Assembly: GCA_947053925.1 (NCBI GenBank)
Contig: CAMRUG010000004.1
Location: 1 to 64,000 of the forward strand
Direction of reading: 5' to 3'
Source: an uncultured Clostridia bacterium
GTDB taxonomy: Bacteria > Bacillota > Clostridia > Christensenellales > CAG-314
DNA: 64,000 nt
Positions within the stretch are counted from its first letter, which is position 1. Every line of letters starts with the position of its first letter. The position numbers and the translations under genes were made by a program. Below the pieces are notes generated by a model. The model searched no databases. It worked only from the letters and a program-made list of their open reading frames with translations, and had not been told where the DNA came from. Shown piece by piece: positions 38,362 to 47,289 of this stretch.

Positions 38362-41300
38362 ATGGATAAAAGTTTCCTTGAGGCGGAAGTTCGTCAAAAA
38401 ATAATAGAAGCATTGAGAGTTGATTTGGTTGGTCCAAGTAGTGAGGACGAAATATTGGACGAGAACCCAATGTTTGAGTATTTAACGGGCATGTTGTATC
38501 CTCAAGTGTTGGCAGATGCTGATTTGCTTGAACAAGAAATTGATGGTGATATACAACATGATATAGATTGTGACTTTACACCACAACCGGACGAAGACGA
38601 TAACGAACCAATGGCTGCAACCAAGTTTAAACAGCAGTCATCTATTGGTATGAGCTTTTATTTGGCAAAATCAACGCAAAGTATGATGGTTCGAGTCTCT
38701 TGGGGGGATTATATAAAGGGTACCGAGACTGAGACCAACGAAGAGAGGGAAGAGAGGTCTAGAATAATTTATAAACGACTTGATATGCTTGACGATATTC
38801 GTATTGATCTCTCAACAAATAACCGTGTGCAAGATATTGCACTAACGCAGGATCCCTGTTTGCACTTGCATGTGGTAAAGTTTGGCTTGGAAAATAATTA
38901 TATGTTGGTAACAATACATCTGACCAACAAGCGTCCAAGGGGCAATTCTCCATTGGAGTCCATAATATTCCAAGCAAAATTGGAAGTCACATTAGAATCT
39001 CCCAAGGAGTATTTTGTTGCAGAAAATACATGTAGAGGAATACTTGCTGCTGATGAATTTTACTATGCACAACGTCCTATTTTCGGTCGCGGAAGAGGGT
39101 GCGCCGTTATGTGGGATAAGATAGATGCTGACCATGCTTCTAAAGTATACACGACATTTATTCCAGAATATGAATTTCCTGGTGTCAAGGCCGTAATAGA
39201 CGGTTTTTCAAAAGATCACTTTTTGATGAGTTTCTTGGCAAAGCCTGCGAATAAAGCGCAGTCCATTCAACGTTTGAAAGAATTGTACAAAGCCTATAAG
39301 TATTGGATAGAATACACCATGGAAAAAGATGGTAGAATGCAAGACACGGAATTTAGACAAAAAGTCGGGAACGAAGCTATAGCAAAATGTCATGATGCAT
39401 TAAGAAGAATAGGTGAAGGGATAGCACTTATCGAAAGTAATGAAATCGCTTTTGAATCTTTCAGTTTTATGAATAGTGTAATGGCGATGCAACGTAGCAT
39501 TGGAGCATATGCTAAAAAACATGGAAAGGGGATAAAATGCTCTTTTGCTGATTTTATGGATCCGCGCAAGGAAGAAAACAACTTTTGTTGGAGACCATTT
39601 CAAATTGCCTTTATTTTGATGAATATTAAAGGTATCATTGAACCGACCTGCGAAGACAGAGAAATTGTTGATCTATTATATTTCCCGACAGGCGGTGGTA
39701 AAACCGAGGCTTATCTGGGACTCATTGCTTTCACTATTGCTCATCGTCGGCTGACAAATGGAATGCATAGTGAGTTTAACAATGATGGGGGAGTTACTGT
39801 AATATTAAGATATACTTTGCGTTTGCTTACTACACAACAAAGAGACAGACTTACAAAAATGGTAATTGCTGCCGAATACGTGAGAAGAAGTAATATGAAA
39901 CGCTATGGGTATGAACCCATCAGTATTGGATTCTTTGTTGGTGGACAAGTTACTCCAAATAACTTTGATGAATTGAAGGACTCTTCCTCTGACCCAGGCG
40001 CTGCGAAATATAAAAGGGGCTTACTTTATAAACAGCTGCTCACATGCCCGTTCTGTGGAAAAAAACTAGAAGAAAAGAACTTTCATATTGATCATGATGC
40101 GAAAGAAGTTAAGATTTATTGCGATGACAAGGACTGCCTTTTCTATAAGTATGGATATTCTAATACTGGAATAACTCTGTCTATTCCCGTTCATATGATA
40201 GACGAAGAAATATATAGAAAATGCCCAACCATAATTCTTGCAACTGTCGATAAATTTGCTGTGCTACCGTGGAAGCCCGAAGCGAATTCTTTATTTGGAA
40301 GAATTCATCAAAAATGTACGCGTGATGGGTATATTGCTATGGGAGAAAAGGTACACAAGATACATCAGGAGACGGAAGAGTTGGCAGCATCGAAATTAAT
40401 AGATGTAAAGCCTTTTGCGCCACCAGAGTTGATAGTTCAGGATGAGTTGCACTTGATTACTGGACCATTAGGCACAATTTATGGAGCATACGAGACAATA
40501 ATTCAAGACTTGTGTACATATGAAAAGGATGGCAAAAAAATTAGACCCAAATATATTGTTTCTACAGCAACTATAAAGAATGCCCCAGAACAAATACGGT
40601 GTTTGTACGGACGCAGAAACTCGATGCAGTTTCCGCCAAATGGTTTGGAAATAGGGGATAGTTTCTTTATAAAAGAGATTCCAACGGAAGAAAAGCCTTT
40701 TCGGAAGTATGTCGGAATTAGTGCAAGTGGACAATCTATGAAGACAACCACTTTGCGCACATATGCAATAATTTTGCAAACGGTCCATGAACTTGAGAAA
40801 GTAGAAAAGTATAAAGACGTGCTCGATCCATATTATACGTTGATTGGCTATTTTAACAGTATTAGAGAGCTTGGTGGCACAGTTCGTTTACTGCAAGACG
40901 ACATACCTAAAAGAATAAATCGCTTAAAAAAGAAATATAAGTTTAATTCGCTCAGATATATTAATAATAAAATTGAGATAACATCACGCATAAGTTCAAG
41001 TAAAATAGCAGAAAGTCTTCAAAAGTTGGAAATACCGATGGATAAGAAGGAATGTTTGGATACTGCAATAGCGACAAACATGATTGCGGTTGGTATGGAC
41101 GTGGATCGTTTGGGCATGATGACAGTAATGGGGCAACCTAAGCAAAACTCCGAGTATATTCAGGCTACCAGCCGTATTGGTCGTCAACATCCAGGTGTTG
41201 TATTTACAATATATAATCCTTATAGACCAAGAGACCTCTCGCACTATGAAAATTTTGTCGGGTATCATTCTCAACTGTATAGATACGTAGAAGGTACAAC

Positions 41301-41715
41301 GGCTACGCCATTTTCTGCTCGTGCAAGAGATCGTGTATTGCATGCATTAGTTATTGCTGCAATTAGATTGAAATTTCCACAGTTTGGCGAAAATTCGACA
41401 GCAAACAATATCGATAGTTTAACTGATTATCAAAAAGAAATTGTCATAGACACTATATTAGATAGGTTGGCTATCGTGAATCCTAAAGCTCGTGAAGATA
41501 CAAAAAGAGAAATTGAAATTTTTATTGGTGACTGGAAAAGTTTGGCTGCGCAAAGAAAACCTTTGACATATTTTGTAGCAGTTAAGAGCTTGGACAATTA
41601 CAATAGGTTGATGAATCGTTACAGTGATAACTGCGCTCCGACAGAGAAAGGAACCCTTAACTCAATGCGAGAGGTTGAAGCATCGTCGACGTTGTATTAT
41701 TTTTTGGAGGATTAA
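38362..41715 (+). CDS. drmA: DISARM helicase DrmA
   Basis: VGPSSEDEILDENPMFEYLTGMLYP; DLLYFPTGGGKTEAYLGLIAFTIAHRRL; PELIVQDELHLITGPLGTIYGAYE; EYIQATSRIGRQHPGVVFTIYNPYRPRDLSHYENF. Confidence 0.9.
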   Translation: MDKSFLEAEVRQKIIEALRVDLVGPSSEDEILDENPMFEYLTGMLYPQVLADADLLEQEIDGDIQHDIDCDFTPQPDEDDNEPMAATKFKQQSSIGMSFYLAKSTQSMMVRVSWGDYIKGTETETNEEREERSRIIYKRLDMLDDIRIDLSTNNRVQDIALTQDPCLHLHVVKFGLENNYMLVTIHLTNKRPRGNSPLESIIFQAKLEVTLESPKEYFVAENTCRGILAADEFYYAQRPIFGRGRGCAVMWDKIDADHASKVYTTFIPEYEFPGVKAVIDGFSKDHFLMSFLAKPANKAQSIQRLKELYKAYKYWIEYTMEKDGRMQDTEFRQKVGNEAIAKCHDALRRIGEGIALIESNEIAFESFSFMNSVMAMQRSIGAYAKKHGKGIKCSFADFMDPRKEENNFCWRPFQIAFILMNIKGIIEPTCEDREIVDLLYFPTGGGKTEAYLGLIAFTIAHRRLTNGMHSEFNNDGGVTVILRYTLRLLTTQQRDRLTKMVIAAEYVRRSNMKRYGYEPISIGFFVGGQVTPNNFDELKDSSSDPGAAKYKRGLLYKQLLTCPFCGKKLEEKNFHIDHDAKEVKIYCDDKDCLFYKYGYSNTGITLSIPVHMIDEEIYRKCPTIILATVDKFAVLPWKPEANSLFGRIHQKCTRDGYIAMGEKVHKIHQETEELAASKLIDVKPFAPPELIVQDELHLITGPLGTIYGAYETIIQDLCTYEKDGKKIRPKYIVSTATIKNAPEQIRCLYGRRNSMQFPPNGLEIGDSFFIKEIPTEEKPFRKYVGISASGQSMKTTTLRTYAIILQTVHELEKVEKYKDVLDPYYTLIGYFNSIRELGGTVRLLQDDIPKRINRLKKKYKFNSLRYINNKIEITSRISSSKIAESLQKLEIPMDKKECLDTAIATNMIAVGMDVDRLGMMTVMGQPKQNSEYIQATSRIGRQHPGVVFTIYNPYRPRDLSHYENFVGYHSQLYRYVEGTTATPFSARARDRVLHALVIAAIRLKFPQFGENSTANNIDSLTDYQKEIVIDTILDRLAIVNPKAREDTKREIEIFIGDWKSLAAQRKPLTYFVAVKSLDNYNRLMNRYSDNCAPTEKGTLNSMREVEASSTLYYFLED

Positions 41716-41716
41716 A

Positions 41717-43480
41717 ATGGCGAGTTTTTTTGATAGAAATAAAATTGGAGAAGTTAGACCAAACCAATTGATTACTACATTTGGTCCAGGATCAATAATT
41801 GATGCGGTAAGAGATTCAGTCACGATTTTAGATACGGATTATTGGAAAGAAAAAGGCAAAAAAATAATTGACGGTAGGCTTGCTGCATATTTAGGAGTAT
41901 CACACTTTTATATGCCTAAGACAAGCGACAAAGGAGATTTGCCAGTAGTATCTTTTCCAAACTATCACGTTTGTTCGAATGCTAAATGTAACAATTTATT
42001 TGATATTCGTGAAGATTTTGATGAGGAACGATACAAGAAGTTCGGAGCAACTTGTCCCAAATGCGGCAACCAAGCATATCCTTCAAGATTTATAGTGATG
42101 TGCAATAATGGTCACATGGACGATTTTCCTTGGAATTGGTGGGTTCACTATGGTGCAAAAACAAATTGTAAAGGACATTTTAGATTATATTCTAATGGTA
42201 ATACTTCAACATTGGCAGATATGACAGTTGAGTGCCTAGATTGTCATCAAAAACGTAGTATGAGCGGGGCAACTCAACCAGATAATTTTACTGGATTAAA
42301 TTGCTCTGGACGCCATCCTTTTCGTCCTCATCATAAATGTGAGTCTTGCAAAGAAGGAGTTATACCTTCGCAGCGTGGAGCATCTAATGTCTATTTCCCA
42401 GTTATTAGAAGTGCGATTTCTATCCCTCCGTGGACTGATCCATTGTACAATTTGATAGACGAACACTTACGATTTATTGAACAAATGGAAGAGGTTGGCG
42501 TGCCTGATGCCACCGGCAGGGCTTATCAACAATATTTTTCAGACAAATACACTCGCGAGCAATTCGACAGGGCGTTGGAAAAACGTCGCCAGAATATCAA
42601 GGAGTTTTCAGAAATTAAATTGATGGAGTATCAAGCAATTACTCATCATAATGATCCATCATATGCTTCAAACAAAAAGCATTTTAAGGCTGAAGAAGAT
42701 GCTGTTCCGGCATGGTTAAAAAAGTATTTTTCTAGAGTTATTAAAATCACTAGGTTGCGTGACGTAATGGTGTTACTGGGTTTCACGAGAGTTACAGCCC
42801 CTGATCCAGATGCAGAAATGCAAGTTAATATTGTTCCGCTTAATAGAGCCCGAAGTGAAATGTGGTTACCTGCTGTGGAGATTAATGGCGAAGGTGTTTT
42901 TATAGAATTTAATAAAGACGAAATTGCAAAATGGGAAAAAGAAACTAATATTAGACTTTTATCTAAGCAATATGAACTTTGTTACGAACAATACTGTGTA
43001 TCGCATGGTTGGACACAGACTGTAAAGCGTGGTGCAAAGTATGTTTTATTGCATACGTTCGCGCATTTAATGATAAAAGAAATGTCATTACAATCTGGAT
43101 ATTCATCGTCTGCGATTCGTGAAAGGGTATATTGTAATGATGATATGTGTGGCATTTTGCTGTATACTGGCAGTGCGGATAAAGAAGGCTCTCTCGGCGG
43201 TCTGGTTGAACTTGGCGGTTATGAGCATTTGGCGGAGCTACTTAAAGGTGTTTTAGAAAACGCATTGGTATGTACGAATGATCCGGAATGTATGACGAAT
43301 ACGCCTACAATAGAGAAGTTCAACGGCGCTGCTTGTCACTCTTGTTGCATGATTTCCGAAACGGCTTGTGAAAATGGCAATAGATTGTTGGACAGAGGAT
43401 TAATAGTGCCATTATCTGGTAGGGAGGACCAATCATTTTTCAAACAATTGGTGGTGGAGTTATGTCATTTAGAAGTATAA
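41717..43480 (+). CDS. drmB: DISARM DrmB (DUF1998)
   Basis: IGEVRPNQLITTFGPGSIIDAVRDSVTILD...RFIVMCNNGHMDDFPWNWWVHYG...KYVLLHTFAHLMIKEMSLQSGYSSSAIRERVYC...ACHSCCMISETACENGNRLLDR. Confidence 0.92.
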   Translation: MASFFDRNKIGEVRPNQLITTFGPGSIIDAVRDSVTILDTDYWKEKGKKIIDGRLAAYLGVSHFYMPKTSDKGDLPVVSFPNYHVCSNAKCNNLFDIREDFDEERYKKFGATCPKCGNQAYPSRFIVMCNNGHMDDFPWNWWVHYGAKTNCKGHFRLYSNGNTSTLADMTVECLDCHQKRSMSGATQPDNFTGLNCSGRHPFRPHHKCESCKEGVIPSQRGASNVYFPVIRSAISIPPWTDPLYNLIDEHLRFIEQMEEVGVPDATGRAYQQYFSDKYTREQFDRALEKRRQNIKEFSEIKLMEYQAITHHNDPSYASNKKHFKAEEDAVPAWLKKYFSRVIKITRLRDVMVLLGFTRVTAPDPDAEMQVNIVPLNRARSEMWLPAVEINGEGVFIEFNKDEIAKWEKETNIRLLSKQYELCYEQYCVSHGWTQTVKRGAKYVLLHTFAHLMIKEMSLQSGYSSSAIRERVYCNDDMCGILLYTGSADKEGSLGGLVELGGYEHLAELLKGVLENALVCTNDPECMTNTPTIEKFNGAACHSCCMISETACENGNRLLDRGLIVPLSGREDQSFFKQLVVELCHLEV

Positions 43481-44166
43481 AAACAGAATTGATTCTGAAT
43501 TCCATTATTGAAGAGTTAAATGCCTTGGGCAAAGGTGATTTCTCTGTTTCGGCTTTTCCTCACTCATTAGAATTAATTTCGAATATTTTCCCACAGATTA
43601 GTGATACTCAAAAGATTTTTTTATTGAATCTTGTATTAGATGCATATACTTGCGGAGAGAGTGATGAAGTGGAACTGGTTGCAACAGTCCCAGTGTCGTT
43701 TGCGTTGAAGTCTAGGCGCACGCAAGACGTAGCTCACCAAATTTTACACGATGCAAAGCAAAGCGTATTAATTACTGGTTATTCAATCTCTGATTTTATT
43801 AATGAATTTATTGACGAAATCGTTGCAAAAAGCAACAAGGGTGTTTTTGTGAAAGTATTTATTAATGATATAGATAATCAGATTGCGGTTGAAAAATTGG
43901 TGCGTTACCAAAGTAGATTTTTACAAATTTATAACTATACAAATGATGAGGATAAAATGTCTGCGCTACACGCCAAAGTAATTAGCATTGATGGCGAGGT
44001 CTCCTTGATATCATCGGCAAATTTATCATATTATGGAATGAGTGGTAACATAGAAATTGGTAGTTTAATTAAGTCAAAACGAATAGCAATGCAAATCAGT
44101 GAGTTATTTACTCAATTGATTTTTCAAAAAGTCTTAAAATTAGTTGTTAAGAAAGTAAAAAACTAA
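43462..44166 (+). CDS. drmC: DISARM DrmC (phospholipase-D-like)
   Basis: SVLITGYSISDF...ALHAKVISIDGEVSLISSANLSYYGMSGNIEIG (HxKxxxxD). Confidence 0.88.
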   Translation: MSFRSIKTELILNSIIEELNALGKGDFSVSAFPHSLELISNIFPQISDTQKIFLLNLVLDAYTCGESDEVELVATVPVSFALKSRRTQDVAHQILHDAKQSVLITGYSISDFINEFIDEIVAKSNKGVFVKVFINDIDNQIAVEKLVRYQSRFLQIYNYTNDEDKMSALHAKVISIDGEVSLISSANLSYYGMSGNIEIGSLIKSKRIAMQISELFTQLIFQKVLKLVVKKVKN

Positions 44167-44173
44167 AAATCGC

Positions 44174-44202
44174 TTGACAATCGAACGAATGTTCTATATA
44201 AT
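44174..44202 (+). promoter_or_regulatory. Consensus promoter with embedded LexA/SOS box driving the mobility module
   Basis: TTGACA (44174-44179) N17 TATAAT (44197-44202); CGAACGAATGTTCT at 44182-44195 between the boxes. Confidence 0.8.
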
Positions 44203-44225
44203 GATAAGGAAGGTTATATGGAACG

Positions 44226-44741
44226 ATGAAAGAGATATTGTACGAGTTTTATGATGGGCATGTGGAGTGTTTGGAAGTTGAAGATGCAGTAGCGGAAGTG
44301 TATGGGCAAATTGTTACAGAAGAGGAGCGCAATGAACGCAAAGAAACGCGCAGGCATCAGTCTTTGGAAGTTATGTTAGACGCAGGTTTTGACTTTGCGG
44401 ACGAAAGGGCAAGCATTGATTACATCCTTGAACAGCAAGAGTTGCGCGAAAGCGAACGGCGGTTTAGGCAGCAATACAATCAGTGTGTTAGGGCAATGTA
44501 TAGGGCTCTCAAAAAGTACATTCCCAAACGTCAAACGCAAGCATATTTGTTGTACACGCAAATGTATTTTTCAAAGGTCGAAATTGCCCACCTTATGGGC
44601 ATAACGGAAGGTGCTGTCCGTAAGTTACTTTTGAAAGCGAAAGCAAATGTTAAGAAGTTAAAAGACAGATTGCAGGAAATCCGCAAAATGCCTTATGTAC
44701 CGCAAACTGAAAGTTTACACACAAACGCAAATAAGCAATAA
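44226..44741 (+). CDS. Sigma-70 region 4-like HTH protein of a mobile element
   Basis: C-terminal RQTQAYLLYTQMYFSKVEIAHLMGITEGAVRKLLLKAKANVKKLKDRL. Confidence 0.7.
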   Translation: MKEILYEFYDGHVECLEVEDAVAEVYGQIVTEEERNERKETRRHQSLEVMLDAGFDFADERASIDYILEQQELRESERRFRQQYNQCVRAMYRALKKYIPKRQTQAYLLYTQMYFSKVEIAHLMGITEGAVRKLLLKAKANVKKLKDRLQEIRKMPYVPQTESLHTNANKQ

Positions 44742-44956
44742 AAATAATTTTAAAATATGATAGGGGGGGACGATTTTTCGCGCCTCTCGTGGCTTTATAA
44801 TAGAGGGTAATAAAAGTTTATGACGCTTAACGGTAATTAACTTTTGTTAAATACTTACTACTACATCGTATCACGTTGGTTATTTTGCTTTGCAATAAAT
44901 AGTGTTCGTGTACGATATTATAGAGGGACATACAATTTAATATTTTTATCCAAGGG

Positions 44957-44990
44957 TGATTGTACAAATTTGCAGTCGCCCTTTTTGTAT
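44957..44990 (+). terminator. Candidate terminator/attenuator upstream of the relaxase
   Basis: AGGGTGATTGtacaaatttGCAGTCGCCCTTTTT. Confidence 0.5.
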
Positions 44991-45146
44991 ATATACATTT
45001 TACAACAAGGAGGTGATGCGTATGAATGTTTTGTAAAGATTTTAATGCAAAAATGTAGTAAAAACAGCGAGCAAACGTGTGGGATTGGTGCAACAAATAC
45101 ATTGAAATTTGTAGCAGGATAAGTAAAATGTAATTCGTGTTGCAAA

Positions 45147-46502
45147 TTGCATTTTAGCGGTTCGGTAGCGGGAAACCCGCCTGCCGTTTGCTTGCACAAG
45201 AAAAAGAAGGAGGAAAAGAACATAAGCAATCAACCAATTATTTTCAATATTAGTTATACACCGTATAAAATTCGTAGAGATGCTTCGACATACGAACAAG
45301 AAAAATTCAAACAGCAAAGAGCCTTTTACGAGATGTCCGGAGACGGTAACAATATCTATAAATACATAACGAACGATCGCAAATTAAACGGAGAAAACAG
45401 CAAGACAGAAACACGTTCGATGATACAGTATTTTGAAAAGTCTACAGGCGTTTTCAACGATCAAGGAGGCATAATACGTCAGCAACTACACGAAATACAG
45501 CAACGCGCAAAAGCCCATAAAAACCTATGGCACGGCTTCATATCTCTCAACGAGGAAATGAGTTACAAAATAGACTGCGCGGAAAAGTGCGTACACTTAG
45601 TAAAACGCACCTTTGGAGATTTATTCAAAGATATGGGTTTAGATCCTAAAAACATAGACCTAATCTGTGCCTTACACAAAGATAAGCCTCATCATCTGCA
45701 TATACACTTTTGGTTTGCGGAAAAAGAACCTAAATGCAAATACCGTGGCAAAAATTTAGAGTACCGCCATAAAGGCAAAATACCCAAAGCGGTAATAGAC
45801 AAAATGCACATTAGACTAAATCTCTACATAGACGAAAGCCATCCCGAAATATATAATTCCCGAGATGTAGCCATCAAGGAACTTAAACGGATGACTTTTA
45901 ATAAAAGAATAGTAGAATACAACGACGTCAAAAAAGCGGTAATAGCATTAGCAAAGGAAATACCTAAAACAGCAAGTTTCTTTTACGGCAAAAGGGACAT
46001 GGAACTGTACCGAGATAAAGTAGATAATATTGCTCATTTATTAGTCCTACACGATAGACGCATAGCCAAAGCCAACGCTAACTTTTATATTAACATTTCT
46101 CAACTAAATAAAAAAATAAAAGCACTATGTAATACCGACCACGCAGGAAAGCACATAAACCACTACAAAATTGACAGTAATAACATTACCGTTACCCAAG
46201 ACTTAATACAGGACTTCAAACATAGACAAGGCAATGTAATATTACAAGCAGTTAAACAAATAAAGGGAGAACTGTCTCAAACACGCATACACCACAAGGT
46301 AAACGATAAACCCTTAAAACGCCGCCTTGCCATATCTCACCGTAAAGTAGGCAAACTGTTCGACAACTTCATTCTATCCTACATAGACGAAATACAAACA
46401 GCAGAACAAGAGTATTCTAAAAAGATACAGCAAGAGGAAAACGACATAGACGAGCAAACCAACTCTGCCAAGCAAAACACTAAATACAATTACGGTAAAT
46501 AA
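45147..46502 (+). CDS. MobL-like relaxase (mobilization protein)
   Basis: LWHGFISLNEEMSYKIDCAEKCVHLVKRTFGDLFKDMGLDPKNIDLICALHKDKPHHLHIHFWFAEKEPK (HxHxxF). The true start may be ATA at 45222, after AAGGAGG. Confidence 0.75.
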   Translation: MHFSGSVAGNPPAVCLHKKKKEEKNISNQPIIFNISYTPYKIRRDASTYEQEKFKQQRAFYEMSGDGNNIYKYITNDRKLNGENSKTETRSMIQYFEKSTGVFNDQGGIIRQQLHEIQQRAKAHKNLWHGFISLNEEMSYKIDCAEKCVHLVKRTFGDLFKDMGLDPKNIDLICALHKDKPHHLHIHFWFAEKEPKCKYRGKNLEYRHKGKIPKAVIDKMHIRLNLYIDESHPEIYNSRDVAIKELKRMTFNKRIVEYNDVKKAVIALAKEIPKTASFFYGKRDMELYRDKVDNIAHLLVLHDRRIAKANANFYINISQLNKKIKALCNTDHAGKHINHYKIDSNNITVTQDLIQDFKHRQGNVILQAVKQIKGELSQTRIHHKVNDKPLKRRLAISHRKVGKLFDNFILSYIDEIQTAEQEYSKKIQQEENDIDEQTNSAKQNTKYNYGK

Positions 46503-46667
46503 CTTCCTGATTCGGTTGAATAACTTTGCAAAAACCTATTGACACTTCCCCGCAAAAGATTTATACTAAATGCGTAAATCGTATATATACTGTTTGGTAA
46601 AAACTGCAATAACTAAAAAAGCAGTTAAAAGAATCGTCTTAACGGCGAAACAAAGGAGGTAAAACCT

Positions 46668-46982
46668 ATGGCAAAGCAATGGACAGTGGAAGAAGTAGTA
46701 GAGTACGAAAGAACGCATAAGCCGAAAGGACAAGTCTACGGCAAGTATGGAACAATAGCCAAGCATTACCTTGAACAGCATCAAGGAATAGAGATGACAA
46801 TGATAGGGCAAATTCCCGATTACCTACACAACATAGATAAGCAAGCGGACGAGATGTACGATACTCTGTATGAGCAGTTGTCTAAACGCCCCGAATACCA
46901 GAAGACGGGAGATTACATTGACGACCTTCGCAAGCAAACGGAAATGCAAAACTTTATCGAACACGAAATACTTACTACTTAA
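46668..46982 (+). CDS. Hypothetical mobile-element accessory protein
   Basis: MAKQWTVEEVVEYERTHKPKGQVYGKYGTIAKHYLEQHQ...; RBS AAAGGAGG; promoter TTGACA N17 TATACT at 46539-46567. Confidence 0.65.
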   Translation: MAKQWTVEEVVEYERTHKPKGQVYGKYGTIAKHYLEQHQGIEMTMIGQIPDYLHNIDKQADEMYDTLYEQLSKRPEYQKTGDYIDDLRKQTEMQNFIEHEILTT

Positions 46983-47006
46983 TTTATATTTGGGAGGAAA
47001 AATAAA

Positions 47007-47246
47007 ATGGTAACACGCAAAGAAGACACGCCGCAAAGGTTGGCTAACCGCAAGTACGAAGAAAAGAACAAACAAAAACGCAAGGACGCAAGCGGAAATT
47101 TTCAAACGATGATTCCGCGCGAAAAATTCGAGGAAATTAACGCGTTCCTTAAACAAAACAACATCACAAAAGTATACTTCATTTTGCAAGCCTACGAAAT
47201 TCTTAAAACACAACACAATCAATCAAACACAAAAAAGGAGGAATAA
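47007..47246 (+). CDS. Small basic mobile-element accessory protein
   Basis: MVTRKEDTPQRLANRKYEEKNKQKRKDASGNFQTMIPREKFEEINAFLKQNNITKVYFILQAYEIL. Confidence 0.6.
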   Translation: MVTRKEDTPQRLANRKYEEKNKQKRKDASGNFQTMIPREKFEEINAFLKQNNITKVYFILQAYEILKTQHNQSNTKKEE

Positions 47247-47289
47247 AATTGATAGAGAGAGAACATTGTATCTATAAATTTACGCATTT

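Noticed and set aside
40468-40788. Antisense ORFs within drmA, drmB, res and integrase genes
   Set aside because: No RBS or family resemblance; consistent with chance frames opposite long genes.
44740-45140. Short ORFs 44827-45317 and the mini-ORF MNVL* near 45021 as genes
   Set aside because: Overlapping frames in both strands within a hairpin-rich leader; no recognisable proteins. The SD-ATG mini-ORF may be a leader peptide, but the evidence is insufficient.
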